Positions 1-8,353 of a stretch of DNA of 64,000 bases are shown piece after piece. The stretch comes from Flavobacterium aciduliphilum. GTDB taxonomy: Bacteria; Bacteroidota; Bacteroidia; Flavobacteriales; Flavobacteriaceae. The stretch lies in assembly GCF_003268855.1 (NCBI RefSeq), contig NZ_QLSZ01000011.1, positions 1-64,000 of the forward strand. Direction: 5' to 3'. The first letter of the stretch is position 1. Every line of letters begins with the position of its first letter. The notes beneath the pieces are model-generated. The model was given only the letters and a program-made list of their open reading frames with translations. It was not told the origin of the DNA and did not search any database. The position numbers and the translations under genes are program-made.

Positions 1-8
1 GCGGACTG

Positions 9-38
9 CAAAGATAATACCTTTATCTAATCTCACAA
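9..38 (-). promoter_or_regulatory. Leftward promoter, TTG-N19-TATCTTTG
   Basis: On the minus strand a TTG (36-38) is followed after exactly 19 bases by TATCTTTG (9-16), a full match to the Bacteroidota housekeeping promoter (-33 TTG, -7 TAnnTTTG). Transcription would leave the window to the left. The AT-rich run upstream of it and the second promoter behind it suggest a strongly expressed gene, perhaps an rRNA or tRNA operon; the target itself is not visible. Confidence 0.7.
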
Positions 39-143
39 ATCTTTTTTAAAGTTTTTTTTAACAATCTTTTTAATGAACTTCGCCTTTTTCTATTCACTTC
101 TTTCTTATTCATTAATAAGCTTCCGGGAACTTCTTTGCGGGTG

Positions 144-173
144 CAAAACTACTCCTCTTTTCCATTCTAACAA
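144..173 (-). promoter_or_regulatory. Second leftward promoter, TTG-N19-TAGTTTTG
   Basis: TTG (171-173 on the minus strand) and TAGTTTTG (144-151) are separated by 19 bases, the same geometry as the promoter at 9-38. Both are preceded by similar T/A-rich stretches containing acaaatctttt-like blocks, so the two promoter units look duplicated. Tandem promoters of this kind are typical of stable-RNA operons; that assignment is inference. Confidence 0.65.
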
Positions 174-313
174 ATCTTTTAACAACCTTTTTTTAAAGTA
201 TTTTTTAATCATCTGATTTTATGAAGGTTGTCGCTAAAGTTTTTTTTTTACCCAACGACTATTGAATCAAAACATGTACCACTCTAGTGTATTCTACTCC
301 CATAGACTGCCCT

Positions 314-360
314 TAGCCCCGATTGAAGCTAGCTACCTCGTAGCGCGAAAAGCGGGAATT
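314..360. repeat. Intergenic hairpin repeat of Flavobacterium type
   Basis: The segment begins with tagccccgattgaagc and ends with agcgcgaaaagcgggaatt. Between these lies a small perfect hairpin, gctac (332-336), ctc, gtagc (340-344). From memory, Flavobacterium genomes carry many intergenic elements with these two conserved ends around a variable hairpin; their function is unknown. Only one copy is seen in this window, so the repeat status is recalled rather than demonstrated. Confidence 0.45.
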
Positions 361-427
361 ACAATCATCACAATAAACAACCGTTTGGGCTTCTAATTAA
401 AATCTTTAATATTATACCTATAATATA

Positions 428-458
428 TTGTTTGTATTTTCATAAACATATATATTTG
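428..458 (+). promoter_or_regulatory. thrS promoter, TTG-N20-TATATTTG
   Basis: TTG at 428-430 and TATATTTG at 451-458 are 20 bases apart. The predicted transcript would start near 464-466, leaving a leader of about 13-15 nt before the thrS ATG at 479. No room remains for a T-box or a long attenuator. Confidence 0.7.
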
Positions 459-478
459 CACTTCATAAAATTTTAGGA

Positions 479-2425
479 ATGATAAAGATTACGCTACCTG
501 ATGGTTCGGTTAAGGAGTTTGCCAAGAGTTCTACTCCTATGGATGTTGCGAAAAGCATTAGTGAAGGATTAGCAAGAAATGTGATTTCGGCTGCTTTTAA
601 TGGTACAACTATAGAAACTTCAACGGAATTAACCACCGACGGATGTCTCATATTATATACGTGGAATGACGTAGCAGGTAAAAAAGCCTTTTGGCATTCA
701 ACGTCACACGTTATGGCACAGGTTTTAGAAGAAAAATATAAAGGAATTAAATTAACTTTAGGTCCGGCGATTGATAACGGGTTTTATTATGATGTTGATT
801 TTGGTGACAACAAAATATCTGAAAATGATTTTAAAGCCATTGAAGATCGAATTTTAGAGATTTCAAGAGAGAAGCACGAATTTAAAATGCGTTCCGTTTC
901 AAAAGCAGAAGCCTTAGAAACCTACAAAAACAACGAGTACAAAACCGAGTTGATTACGAATTTAGAAGATGGAACTATTACATTTTGTGATCATTCCAAC
1001 TTTTTTGATTTGTGTCGAGGGGGTCATATTCCAAATACTGGACTCATTAAAGCTGTTAAAATCATGAGTGTTGCTGGTGCGTATTGGCGTGGTGACGAAA
1101 AAAACAAACAGTTGACTCGAGTTTATGGAATCTCTTTTCCAAAACAAAAGGATCTTACAGATTATTTAGAACTATTGGAAGAAGCAAAACGACGTGATCA
1201 TAGAAAGTTAGGAAAAGAATTAGATTTGTTTGCATTTTCACAAAAAGTAGGTCAAGGTTTGCCATTATGGTTACCAAAAGGAGCTGCTTTAAGAGACCGT
1301 TTGGAACAATTCTTGAAAAGAGCTCAGAAAAAAGCAGGCTACGAGCAAGTCGTAACGCCTCATATTGGCCAAAAAGAGCTTTATGTCACATCAGGTCATT
1401 ATGCTAAATATGGTGCAGATAGTTTTCAACCTATTACCACTCCAGCAGAGGGCGAAGAATTTTTGTTAAAGCCCATGAATTGTCCTCATCATTGCGAGAT
1501 ATACAACACCAAACCTTGGTCGTATAAAGACTTACCTAAACGCTATGCCGAATTTGGAACTGTATATCGTTACGAACAAAGTGGAGAATTGCATGGATTG
1601 ACCCGTGTTAGAGGATTTACACAAGATGATGCGCACATATTCTGTACGCCTGACCAACTAGATAGTGAGTTTAAAAAAGTAATTGATTTGGTATTATATG
1701 TTTTCGGCTCATTAGGTTTTGAGAATTTTACAGCTCAGATATCTTTACGCGATCAAGAAAACAGAGATAAATATATTGGTAGTGATGAAAATTGGGAAAA
1801 AGCGGAAAATGCTATCATCAATGCAGCAGCCGATAAAGGCCTGAATACTGTTGTTGAATATGGAGAAGCTGCATTTTATGGTCCTAAGTTGGATTTCATG
1901 GTTAAAGATGCTTTAGGAAGAAGTTGGCAATTGGGAACCATTCAGGTTGATTACAATTTACCTGAACGATTTGAATTGACTTATAAAGGAGCAGACGATA
2001 AATTGCATCGACCCGTAATGATTCACAGAGCTCCATTTGGCTCTATGGAACGATTTATCGCTATTTTACTAGAACATACCGCAGGAAATTTCCCTCTTTG
2101 GTTGATGCCTGAACAAGCTATTATCTTGTCTTTGAGCGAGAAATATGAAAATTATGCGAAAAAAGTTTTAGAATTACTAGAAAATCACGAAATTCGCGCC
2201 CAAATTGACAACCGCAACGAAACGATTGGAAAGAAAATCAGAGATGCGGAAATTCAAAAAATGCCGTTTATGTTGATTGTTGGAGAAGAAGAAGAAAAAA
2301 ACGGAACTATTTCTGTTCGTCGTCACGGACAAGAAGGAAAAGGCAATATGACTATTAAGGTTGAAGAATTCGTTACAATTGTAAATGAAGAAATTGCCAA
2401 GACATTAAAAACATTTGAAGTTTAA
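479..2425 (+). CDS. thrS: Threonine--tRNA ligase
   Basis: Cytoplasmic class II aminoacyl-tRNA synthetase that charges tRNA-Thr and edits mischarged Ser-tRNA. The 648 residues cover the full family layout: an N-terminal TGS domain (about 1-60), the editing/SAD domain (about 85-220) with HSTSH and CRGGHI, the catalytic core (about 240-535) and a C-terminal anticodon-binding domain. The zinc-binding core is recognisable in [13 protein letters not shown], motif 2 in [13 protein letters not shown] and motif 3 in [11 protein letters not shown]. The start lies just after a good promoter. It heads the thrS-infC-rpmI-rplT cluster; the next gene begins 16 bases after its stop. Nothing is missing, and the identification is secure. 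Confidence 0.97.
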   Translation: MIKITLPDGSVKEFAKSSTPMDVAKSISEGLARNVISAAFNGTTIETSTELTTDGCLILYTWNDVAGKKAFWHSTSHVMAQVLEEKYKGIKLTLGPAIDNGFYYDVDFGDNKISENDFKAIEDRILEISREKHEFKMRSVSKAEALETYKNNEYKTELITNLEDGTITFCDHSNFFDLCRGGHIPNTGLIKAVKIMSVAGAYWRGDEKNKQLTRVYGISFPKQKDLTDYLELLEEAKRRDHRKLGKELDLFAFSQKVGQGLPLWLPKGAALRDRLEQFLKRAQKKAGYEQVVTPHIGQKELYVTSGHYAKYGADSFQPITTPAEGEEFLLKPMNCPHHCEIYNTKPWSYKDLPKRYAEFGTVYRYEQSGELHGLTRVRGFTQDDAHIFCTPDQLDSEFKKVIDLVLYVFGSLGFENFTAQISLRDQENRDKYIGSDENWEKAENAIINAAADKGLNTVVEYGEAAFYGPKLDFMVKDALGRSWQLGTIQVDYNLPERFELTYKGADDKLHRPVMIHRAPFGSMERFIAILLEHTAGNFPLWLMPEQAIILSLSEKYENYAKKVLELLENHEIRAQIDNRNETIGKKIRDAEIQKMPFMLIVGEEEEKNGTISVRRHGQEGKGNMTIKVEEFVTIVNEEIAKTLKTFEV

Positions 2426-2441
2426 CTAAAATTATATAGCC

Positions 2442-2996
2442 ATAGCAATTAGAAACAATAGAGGTTATCAACCTCGAGTAGAAAAAAAAGATGAGCACAG
2501 AATAAACAATTTTATTCGTGTACCAGAGGTTCGTCTCGTAGGAGATAATGTAGAACCTGGAATTTTTAAAACTTCAGAGGCTTTGAAAATGGCCGATGAA
2601 TTAGAACTGGATTTGGTAGAGATTTCGCCAAACGCTGAACCTCCAGTATGTAAAATAATAGACTACAAAAAGTTTGTTTACATGCAGAAAAAGCGTGAGA
2701 AAGAAATTAAAGCGAAGTCGGCTCAAATTGTGGTTAAAGAAATTCGTTTTGGACCACAAACTGATGAACATGATTACGAATTTAAGAAAAAGAATGCAGA
2801 GAAGTTTCTTAAAGAGGGTTCTAAATTAAAAGCTTTTGTTTTCTTTAAAGGAAGGTCGATTATATATAAAGAGCAAGGACAAATATTGTTGTTACGATTG
2901 GCTCAAGACTTAGAAGAACACGGAAAAGTAGAGTCATTACCTGTTTTGGAAGGGAAGCGTATGATTATGTATATCGCTCCGAAGAAGAAAAAGTAA
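2442..2996 (+). CDS. infC: Translation initiation factor IF-3, non-AUG start
   Basis: IF-3 binds the 30S subunit, proofreads initiator tRNA and start codon, and prevents premature joining of subunits. From TTG 2583 alone the product would be 137 aa and lack most of the N-terminal domain. The frame is open upstream to a stop at 2427 and encodes the typical IF-3 N-terminus ([43 protein letters not shown]). No ATG exists there. ATA at 2442 gives (M)AIRNNRG, matching flavobacterial homologues as I remember them, and a normal 184 aa length; ATA 2436 or ATT 2448 are alternatives. E. coli infC uses AUU and IF-3 represses its own translation by rejecting such codons, so similar autoregulation is inferred. 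Confidence 0.93.
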   Translation: MAIRNNRGYQPRVEKKDEHRINNFIRVPEVRLVGDNVEPGIFKTSEALKMADELELDLVEISPNAEPPVCKIIDYKKFVYMQKKREKEIKAKSAQIVVKEIRFGPQTDEHDYEFKKKNAEKFLKEGSKLKAFVFFKGRSIIYKEQGQILLLRLAQDLEEHGKVESLPVLEGKRMIMYIAPKKKK

Positions 2997-3075
2997 ACAG
3001 TGTTCAGTCTCAGCAAGCAGACTAAATAGTGTACCAATAAAGTAAGTAAGTTAATGTAAATAAATTTGGGAAATT

Positions 3076-3273
3076 ATGCCTAAAATGAAAACTAAATCTA
3101 GCGCTAAGAAACGATTCAAAGTGACTGGCTCTGGAAAGATTAAAAGAAAACACGCTTTCAAAAGCCACATCTTGACTAAAAAGTCTAAGAAGCGTAAATT
3201 AGCTTTAACTCATGCTGCATTAGTTGATAAAGCAGATGAGAAAAGCATCAAACAACAATTAAGAATTATATAA
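3076..3273 (+). CDS. rpmI: 50S ribosomal protein L35
   Basis: A small basic protein of the large ribosomal subunit. All 65 residues fit the L35 family: it starts [20 protein letters not shown], carries the [11 protein letters not shown] segment, and its C-terminal half is rich in Lys and Arg. Its length equals that of the bacterial family. It lies 79 bases behind infC and 170 bases before rplT, the conserved infC-rpmI-rplT order, and is presumably cotranscribed with them. Confidence 0.97.
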   Translation: MPKMKTKSSAKKRFKVTGSGKIKRKHAFKSHILTKKSKKRKLALTHAALVDKADEKSIKQQLRII

Positions 3274-3353
3274 TTAGTAGCTAGTAATTAGCTCTTAGTA
3301 ATTAGCTTTTTGCTATTCACTAATCACTATTTACTAATAACTAAAAATTCTTT

Positions 3354-3459
3354 AGGTTAAAAACAATTTTAATAACCTTGGAGTATGGCTTTAAGTTCTC
3401 TTGATTCAATTCGGGACGCCTACTACAAAAAAACAAGAAAATTATGCCAAGATCAGTAA
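3354..3459 (+). promoter_or_regulatory. Structured rplT leader with a small overlapping ORF
   Basis: The 170-base gap between rpmI and rplT is longer than the other gaps in the operon and is structured. One hairpin is aggtta (3354-3359) with taacct (3373-3378). A second pairs agta/ggc (3383-3390) with gcc/tact (3418-3424). Inside the second begins a 24-codon ORF: ATG 3385, preceded by GGAG, ending at TAA 3457-3459. It runs 16 bases into rplT in another frame. This could be a leader peptide or translational coupling, or the structure could be an L20 autoregulatory site as in other phyla. No homology to a known leader was recognised. Confidence 0.4.
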
Positions 3460-3788
3460 ATTCAGTTGCTAAAAGAGCAAGAAGAAAAAAGATGATGAAG
3501 CAAGCCAAAGGTTTCTTTGGTCGTCGTAAAAACGTTTGGACTGTAGCTAAAAATGCAGTTGAAAAAGCGATGGTTTATGCTTATCGCGATAGAAAACAGA
3601 ATAAAAGAAATTTCCGTTCTTTATGGATTCAACGTATTAACGCTGGAGCTCGTTTGGAAGGAATGTCTTATTCTCAATTTATGGGGTTAGTTAAGAAAAA
3701 CGGAATCGAATTGAACCGTAAAGTATTAGCTGACTTAGCCATGAATCATCCAGAAGCTTTCAAAGCTGTTGTGAAAAAAGTGAAATAA
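3444..3788 (+). CDS. rplT: 50S ribosomal protein L20
   Basis: An early-assembling 23S rRNA-binding protein of the large subunit. Its 114 residues match L20 along their length: [20 protein letters not shown] at the N-terminus (basic extension), [20 protein letters not shown] in the middle and a C-terminal globular part with [16 protein letters not shown]. In several bacteria L20 also represses its own operon by binding mRNA; the structured leader just upstream makes that plausible here. A strong terminator follows at 3830, so this is the last gene of the operon. Confidence 0.97.
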   Translation: MPRSVNSVAKRARRKKMMKQAKGFFGRRKNVWTVAKNAVEKAMVYAYRDRKQNKRNFRSLWIQRINAGARLEGMSYSQFMGLVKKNGIELNRKVLADLAMNHPEAFKAVVKKVK

Positions 3789-3829
3789 TAAACGTTTGTA
3801 CAACCTTTTTAACTTACTTACATACAGAA

Positions 3830-3857
3830 AATCCCAATCTTTCGGTTGGGATTTTTT
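3830..3857 (+). terminator. Terminator of the thrS-rplT operon
   Basis: Inverted repeat aatcccaa (3830-3837) / ttgggatt (3846-3853), with T continuing to 3857, 42 bases after the rplT stop. Confidence 0.85.
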
Positions 3858-3870
3858 ATACTCACTAGAT

Positions 3871-3903
3871 ACTAAGTATCTACCAAGTATCTACTAAGTA
3901 TCC
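3871..3903. repeat. 11-bp direct repeat, three copies
   Basis: actaagtatct (3871-3881), accaagtatct (3882-3892) and actaagtatcc (3893-3903) follow each other without spacers, differing at one position each. A fourth degenerate copy (tctaagata) follows. Low-complexity repeats after operon ends are common, and no function is visible. Confidence 0.7.
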
Positions 3904-4209
3904 TCTAAGATAACCCTTGACTGACTCGTCCTAAATTAACTATATGACTCGTACTACTATGGGTGGTGTAATAGAATTTGAATTTATAAAACTTGTTGAT
4001 ATAAAAATTTAAAGACTAAATCTCTAAGCAATTACCACTGCAACTTCATTGCGGTAGGATTAATAAAAAATCTACATATTAAAATTTGTAGTTTTTTTGT
4101 AGCTCTTAATGTATTTGATATGGTATATGAAAGGATTCCTTTAGATGCTGAGTGATGATCGTATCTGTTTTGAGCTTTCTTAAAAGAGTCCTTGAAGTTA
4201 TTTATAAAT

Positions 4210-4290
4210 GATCGCGGTCAATTCTATAAATGACCGCAGTCATTTTAAAAAACGACCGCGGTCAAATTACAAAACGACCGCGGTCGTTTT
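4210..4290. repeat. Array of four 10-bp GC-rich palindromes, 22-bp period
   Basis: The palindrome GACCGCGGTC, or a one-base variant, occurs at 4210-4219 (gatcgcggtc), 4232-4241 (gaccgcagtc), 4254-4263 and 4276-4285. The starts are exactly 22 bp apart, about two helical turns. The spacers are AT-rich and vary (aattctataaat, attttaaaaaac, aaattacaaaac). The last copy extends to a perfect 20-bp palindrome (4271-4290). A 22-bp period excludes a coding repeat. The pattern resembles a multi-site operator or iteron array; what binds it is unknown. Confidence 0.85.
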
Positions 4291-4424
4291 GATAACTCGT
4301 CAAGACGACTTTACTAGAAGTACTTGAGTTTTGTATATAAAGAACAAGCTAACTAAATTATCTAGAAAGCACTTTGCTTTTTTAAACAATTGTGACTGCA
4401 ACCAGCTATGCCATGAGTTCATTT

Positions 4425-4465
4425 GAAAAGCTGCGCAAATGTCTCCTGACTTTGCGCAGCTTTTC
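4425..4465 (-). terminator. Perfect 15-bp inverted repeat, likely terminator
   Basis: gaaaagctgcgcaaa (4425-4439) and tttgcgcagcttttc (4451-4465) pair perfectly around an 11-nt loop, about 50 bases past the stop of the leftward collagen-like gene. The T-tract lies inside the stem rather than after it, so termination efficiency is uncertain. Confidence 0.6.
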
Positions 4466-4515
4466 ATAGGAACAATTATTTTAATTAGAACTCTTTGCGG
4501 AGCTGGGGAAAGTGT

Positions 4516-7212
4516 CTAATAATATATTATTATCATTCCATCAGCACCATTACCTCCTGGACCACCAATACCGTTATTGTTAGAACCGCTTCCACCTCCA
4601 CCTCCGCCTCCGCTAGATTCTCCATTACCCCCAGGACCTCCTAAAGTATATGTAATGTATGTTTTACAACCTACACCCCCTGCAGCAAGACCACAACAAA
4701 CACTACCACCATCACCACCATAAGCATAACCATTATTAACTTGGAAACCACCCATATCGCCAGCTACTCCATTATTACCATTAATAGTGGCACTTCCGCC
4801 TGCGCCACCTGAACCTAAAGTATTGATGTTTCCACCTCCGCCACCTCCGCCACCACCGCTACCACCAATTAAAGTTAGATAATTTCCAAAACTTGTATTA
4901 CCTCCATTTTGTCCAGAATTACCACTTCCTGTATTATTTACCAATCCTCCAGCTCCTCCAGCTCCAACTTGACAATTAATAGTTTGACCTGAAATAACTG
5001 AAATTCTCATTTTTTTATATCCCCCACTAGCACCCCCGCCACCAGCTCCAGCATAAATTTTTTTACTACCTCCAGCACCTCCTCCTCCTCCTGCTGATAT
5101 TACTTCTACTATTACATTATTAACTCCATCAGGTACTGTCCAATTATAATTTCCTGCTGTGTTAAATATTTTTATATTTCCGTTACCCAAAGTATTTGTT
5201 CCATTAGCGCCATTACAAATATATTTGGTTAGGGTTGCATTTACTTCTCCTGCATCTAATAAGCCATTATTGTTGGCATCTAATCCCACTTCTATTTTTG
5301 TTCCGCCAGTTGCGCAGTTAGCCCCAACAGGTTCATCAGTGGTGTTCACGAGCGTATTTTTACCATCTACTCCATTTACCCCATTGGTTCCGTTAGCACC
5401 ATTAGTCCCTGCTATACCTTGTATTCCTTGTGGTCCAGTAGCTCCTTGAATTCCTTGCGAACCAGTTGCCCCAGTAGCACCAATTGGACCAGCAGGACCT
5501 TGTGGTCCCGTTGCACCCGTCAAACCAATAGGTCCTTGAGCCCCATTAGCTCCAACTGCCCCATTACAAATATATTTTGTCAAGGTTGCATTTACTTCAC
5601 CAGCATCTAATACACCGTTACTGTTGGCATCTAATCCAACTTCAACTTTAGTTCCACCAGTAGCACAGTTAGCTCCTACGGCTTCGGTAGTGGTTTTTAC
5701 TAAGGTGTTTTTCCCGTTAGTCCCATTGGTTCCATTGGTTCCGTTACTACCATTAGTCCCTGCTATACCTTGTGGACCTTGGATTCCCTGTGGGCCTTGT
5801 GGGCCTACTGCTCCATCAACTCCATTAGTTCCGTTTGTTCCATTACTACCCGCTGGACCTTGTGGGCCTTGTGCTCCTTGTAATGATGCTAAAAACTGTG
5901 TTTGAGTTCCTGTATTTCCAGCATTCAACCAAATTTGATAGGCCGACAAACCATCTTGTCCGTTGACACCATTGGTTCCTGCTATTCCTTGTGGGCCTTG
6001 TGGACCTACTGCTCCATCAACTCCATTGGTACCGTTTGTTCCATTACTACCCGCTGGACCTTGTGGGCCTTGAGCTCCTTGTAATGATGCTAAAAACTGT
6101 GCTTGTGTTCCTGTATTTCCAGCATTCAACCAAATTTGATAGGCAGACAAACCATCTTGTCCGTTGACACCATTGGTTCCTGCTATTCCTTGTGGTCCTT
6201 GTGGACCTACTGCTCCATCAACTCCATTGGTTCCGTTTGTTCCATTGCTACCCGCTGGACCTTGTGGGCCTTGAGCTCCTTGTAATGATGCTAAGAATTG
6301 TGCTTGAGTTCCTGTATTTCCTGCATTCAACCAAATTTGATAGGCCGACAAACCATCTTGTCCGTTGACACCATTGTTTCCTGCTATTCCTTGTGGACCT
6401 TGTGGACCTACTGCTCCATCAACTCCATTGGTTCCGTTTGTTCCATTACTACCCGCTGGACCTTGTATTCCTTGAGGACCTTGAGCTCCATTGCAAATAT
6501 ATTTGGTTTGTGTACTGTTAATTTCACTAGCTTCTAAAACACCATTGTTATTAGCATCTAGTCCCACTTCTATTTTTGTTCCGCCAGTTGCACAGTTCGC
6601 ACCTGCTGGTTCAAGGGTTGTCTTTACAAGAGCATTTTTACCATCTGTACCATTAGACCCATTCGTTCCTGCTGGACCTTGAATTCCTTGAGGGCCTTGT
6701 GGACCTGCTGCTCCTGCTGCTCCTGTTGCTCCTGTTGCTCCCACTGGACCTTGAATTCCCTGAGGGCCTTGTGGACCGGGTGTACCAGAGTTAGCTGCGT
6801 ATAATGCATAAGGCACATACGTAAACGGTTGGTTGCTTATTTCAGTGAAATTAACACAAACTCCTTTGGTATCTACTTCTACTACAAGATTTTTTGGTGT
6901 GCCATTCCACAAAATCCCTGAAAATGATGCCACTGTTCCAGCGGTTGGGGTCCCAGTTCCAATCACTACGTTAACCATTCCAAATTCATCTGTAGTAGTT
7001 GGTAGGTTTTCTTGATATTCCAAAGTAGTCCCTGCATAAATCTTAAATCTCATACAAACATTTGTGTTTGCGAGTGGTGCTCTGTTGTTATTATATCCTG
7101 GAATGTGTTCGCCTTCTGGATTTAATAGTACGGCTTGGTACGTAATTCCGTTAGTTTGTGAATAAATCACCGAACCGAAAAGTAGTACTAATAAAAGATA
7201 TATTTTTTTCAT
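4516..7212 (-). CDS. Secreted collagen-like repeat protein with Gly-rich C-terminus
   Basis: This 898-residue exported protein has the signal peptide [19 protein letters not shown]. Residues about 20-142 form a globular N-terminal domain ([50 protein letters not shown]) seen in Bacteroidota fibre-like proteins. Collagen-like Gly-X-Y tracts ([19 protein letters not shown]) follow. Between them sit three modules around residues 194, 500 and 619 with [10 protein letters not shown], an [14 protein letters not shown] Ca-site-like segment and KYICNG (probably DUF7151). A 67-aa unit containing [15 protein letters not shown] is repeated three times. From about residue 675 the C-terminus is extremely Gly-rich. 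It is probably a surface or matrix fibre. The last gene of a three-gene set; no T9SS tail of its own is seen. Confidence 0.85.
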   Translation of the reverse strand: MKKIYLLLVLLFGSVIYSQTNGITYQAVLLNPEGEHIPGYNNNRAPLANTNVCMRFKIYAGTTLEYQENLPTTTDEFGMVNVVIGTGTPTAGTVASFSGILWNGTPKNLVVEVDTKGVCVNFTEISNQPFTYVPYALYAANSGTPGPQGPQGIQGPVGATGATGAAGAAGPQGPQGIQGPAGTNGSNGTDGKNALVKTTLEPAGANCATGGTKIEVGLDANNNGVLEASEINSTQTKYICNGAQGPQGIQGPAGSNGTNGTNGVDGAVGPQGPQGIAGNNGVNGQDGLSAYQIWLNAGNTGTQAQFLASLQGAQGPQGPAGSNGTNGTNGVDGAVGPQGPQGIAGTNGVNGQDGLSAYQIWLNAGNTGTQAQFLASLQGAQGPQGPAGSNGTNGTNGVDGAVGPQGPQGIAGTNGVNGQDGLSAYQIWLNAGNTGTQTQFLASLQGAQGPQGPAGSNGTNGTNGVDGAVGPQGPQGIQGPQGIAGTNGSNGTNGTNGTNGKNTLVKTTTEAVGANCATGGTKVEVGLDANSNGVLDAGEVNATLTKYICNGAVGANGAQGPIGLTGATGPQGPAGPIGATGATGSQGIQGATGPQGIQGIAGTNGANGTNGVNGVDGKNTLVNTTDEPVGANCATGGTKIEVGLDANNNGLLDAGEVNATLTKYICNGANGTNTLGNGNIKIFNTAGNYNWTVPDGVNNVIVEVISAGGGGGAGGSKKIYAGAGGGGASGGYKKMRISVISGQTINCQVGAGGAGGLVNNTGSGNSGQNGGNTSFGNYLTLIGGSGGGGGGGGGNINTLGSGGAGGSATINGNNGVAGDMGGFQVNNGYAYGGDGGSVCCGLAAGGVGCKTYITYTLGGPGGNGESSGGGGGGGSGSNNNGIGGPGGNGADGMIIIYY
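5801..6483 (-). repeat. 201-bp tandem repeats inside the collagen-like gene
   Basis: Three near-identical 201-bp units begin at 5881, 6082 and 6283 (the taatgatgct block recurs at exact 201-bp steps), with a partial unit at 5801-5880. Each encodes 67 residues: [15 protein letters not shown] followed by Gly-X-Y triplets. The near-identity at DNA level, including silent sites, suggests recent duplication or homogenisation. Recombination between units would change fibre length in frame. Confidence 0.9.
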
Positions 7213-7223
7213 AAATGTGTATT

Positions 7224-7835
7224 TTATTTAAACATGAAATGGAGACCAAATTGAATTTGGTTGGTGTTAAACGATAGTTTTTCGGTGGTACTGTTGGTGA
7301 GATTAAAGCTTTTAGCATAGCCATATCCCAAGCTTAGGAAAATATCATTTTCGATATTATAACTGGCTTGTATGCCTAGTCTTGGTGCTACCCAAAATCC
7401 TGAAAATTCTTTTTGTGAAGCTAAATCAAGATACTGTCCATTGAGGTTTTGTTTTCCATAAATAAGTGTACTCATTCCTAATCCAGCATGAGCAGTACCT
7501 TCAAATCCTTTGGCTTTTACAAAGGCTACTGAAAAGGTATTTTGAATTCCTAGATATTGCGTATTCCAAGAATAGGAATTGACCACACTGCCACCAATAG
7601 CATTGTATTCGTTTAACCCTAAACCAATGGCATATTTCAACTTTTCGTTGTTGAGTGTCATAATATAACCGATTTCATAAAAGTTGCCACTACCAGCTTG
7701 CAGACTGGGTGCTGAGCTATTATCACTTTTGTAATCGTAATTGGTGAAATTTTTACCCGTTTGAAGGTAAATTTCTTGTGAATGCACTTTTGTTAAAGAA
7801 AATACAAACAAAAGCAAAAAAAATAATTTTCTCAT
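7224..7835 (-). CDS. Outer-membrane beta-barrel family protein
   Basis: The product is 203 residues. A signal peptide ([20 protein letters not shown]) is followed by alternating hydrophobic/polar strands with many aromatics, such as [40 protein letters not shown] and, at the C-terminus, [14 protein letters not shown] ending in an aromatic/Lys tail. This is typical of an 8-strand outer-membrane barrel. The family could not be named beyond that. Its ATG overlaps the stop of the upstream T9SS-tailed gene by 4 bp, and the collagen-like gene starts 11 bp downstream. Translation is therefore coupled, and a shared surface role, for example anchoring or export of the fibre, is inferred. Confidence 0.75.
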   Translation of the reverse strand: MRKLFFLLLFVFSLTKVHSQEIYLQTGKNFTNYDYKSDNSSAPSLQAGSGNFYEIGYIMTLNNEKLKYAIGLGLNEYNAIGGSVVNSYSWNTQYLGIQNTFSVAFVKAKGFEGTAHAGLGMSTLIYGKQNLNGQYLDLASQKEFSGFWVAPRLGIQASYNIENDIFLSLGYGYAKSFNLTNSTTEKLSFNTNQIQFGLHFMFK

Positions 7836-8314
7836 TGTTTTAAAATTTGTGAATAATAAGTATAATTAGAAGCCGAGAGTTTTACTAAATAGTTACTCGA
7901 AGCCAACTGAGGCAATTCAATAGTTAGGATATTTTCAACAGCAAGCTTTGATTCTTGATATATCAATCTGCCTCTAATGTCAAAAACCATAATAGAAATT
8001 AAATCGGTTATGGGTTTAGAAAATTGAAAATTAATTGTTTGAACAAAAGGATTGGGATAAGTAATGGTTGTTATGGAATTACTTGAATTCGTTTCTATGT
8101 ATTTACTCCATACACTTTGCTGAAAACCTTGTCCGTAGGTGATACCATCTTTGGTGTAATTACCAATAACACTTTGTTGACCGATGGATTGACTGATATA
8201 AGTTCCATTGGAGAGTACTTTGCTGGTGCCTTGAGCACCCAGCATTTGGTGGTGGAGGGTTTGGCTGTAGAGCAATGTACTCGAGCCAAAAAAGAGAATC
8301 AAAACGTACTTCAT
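7832..8314 (-). CDS. Small T9SS type A sorting-domain protein
   Basis: A 160-aa exported protein with signal peptide MKYVLILFFGSSTLLYSQ. The N-terminal half (LGAQGTSKVLSNGTYISQSI, QQSVIGNYTKDGITYGQGFQ) is of the kind that precedes sorting domains in flavobacteria. Residues about 85-160 form the type A C-terminal sorting domain: TYPNPFVQTINFQF, MVFDIRGRLIY and a final [19 protein letters not shown]. The T9SS would move it across the outer membrane and attach or release it. Little is left besides signal, short linker and sorting domain. First gene of the three-gene cassette, downstream of the structured RNA at 8354-8565. Confidence 0.85.
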   Translation of the reverse strand: MKYVLILFFGSSTLLYSQTLHHQMLGAQGTSKVLSNGTYISQSIGQQSVIGNYTKDGITYGQGFQQSVWSKYIETNSSNSITTITYPNPFVQTINFQFSKPITDLISIMVFDIRGRLIYQESKLAVENILTIELPQLASSNYLVKLSASNYTYYSQILKQ

Positions 8315-8326
8315 TTTTTATCAATA

Positions 8327-8345
8327 CCACAAGGTCCCTTTGTGG
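8327..8345 (-). promoter_or_regulatory. Hairpin directly before the T9SS cassette start
   Basis: ccacaagg and cctttgtgg (8327-8345, one bulge) form a short hairpin that ends 12 bases before the ATG (8314) of the first cassette gene. It could modulate translation; no T-run follows it. Confidence 0.3.
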
Positions 8346-8353
8346 AATTATTA

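Larger units (their letters stand above)
3858..4515. other. Gene-free interval with short repeats
   Basis: No convincing gene was found in this stretch. It holds three 11-bp direct repeats (3871-3903), a weak hairpin followed by T7 (ctaca 4072-4076 / tgtag 4087-4091), the palindrome array at 4210-4290, another small hairpin with T-run (aaagca 4366-4371 / tgcttt 4375-4380) and the long inverted repeat at 4425-4465. The two small T-tailed hairpins could end short rightward transcripts; this is speculation. Confidence 0.5.

Noticed and set aside
2583..2996. infC starting at TTG 2583
   Set aside because: This would remove the conserved N-terminal domain of IF-3, which is clearly encoded upstream in the same frame.
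4210..4290. Possible CRISPR array or coding repeat for the 22-bp-spaced palindromes
   Set aside because: The repeat core is only 10 bp, the spacers 12 bp, and 22 is not a multiple of 3; there are no cas genes.
5801..6483. Possible CRISPR array in the repeated region
   Set aside because: The units are 201 bp, contiguous and coding, without unique spacers.
5159..6682. Several plus-strand Pro/Val/Leu-rich open frames opposite the collagen-like gene
   Set aside because: They are the antisense image of Gly-X-Y repeats (CCA/ACC triplets); the minus-strand frame is continuous, has a signal peptide and clear domains.
4516..7212. Prophage tail-fibre region
   Set aside because: Collagen-like tracts also occur in phage fibres, but no other phage genes lie nearby and the gene sits in a host-like operon with T9SS and barrel proteins.
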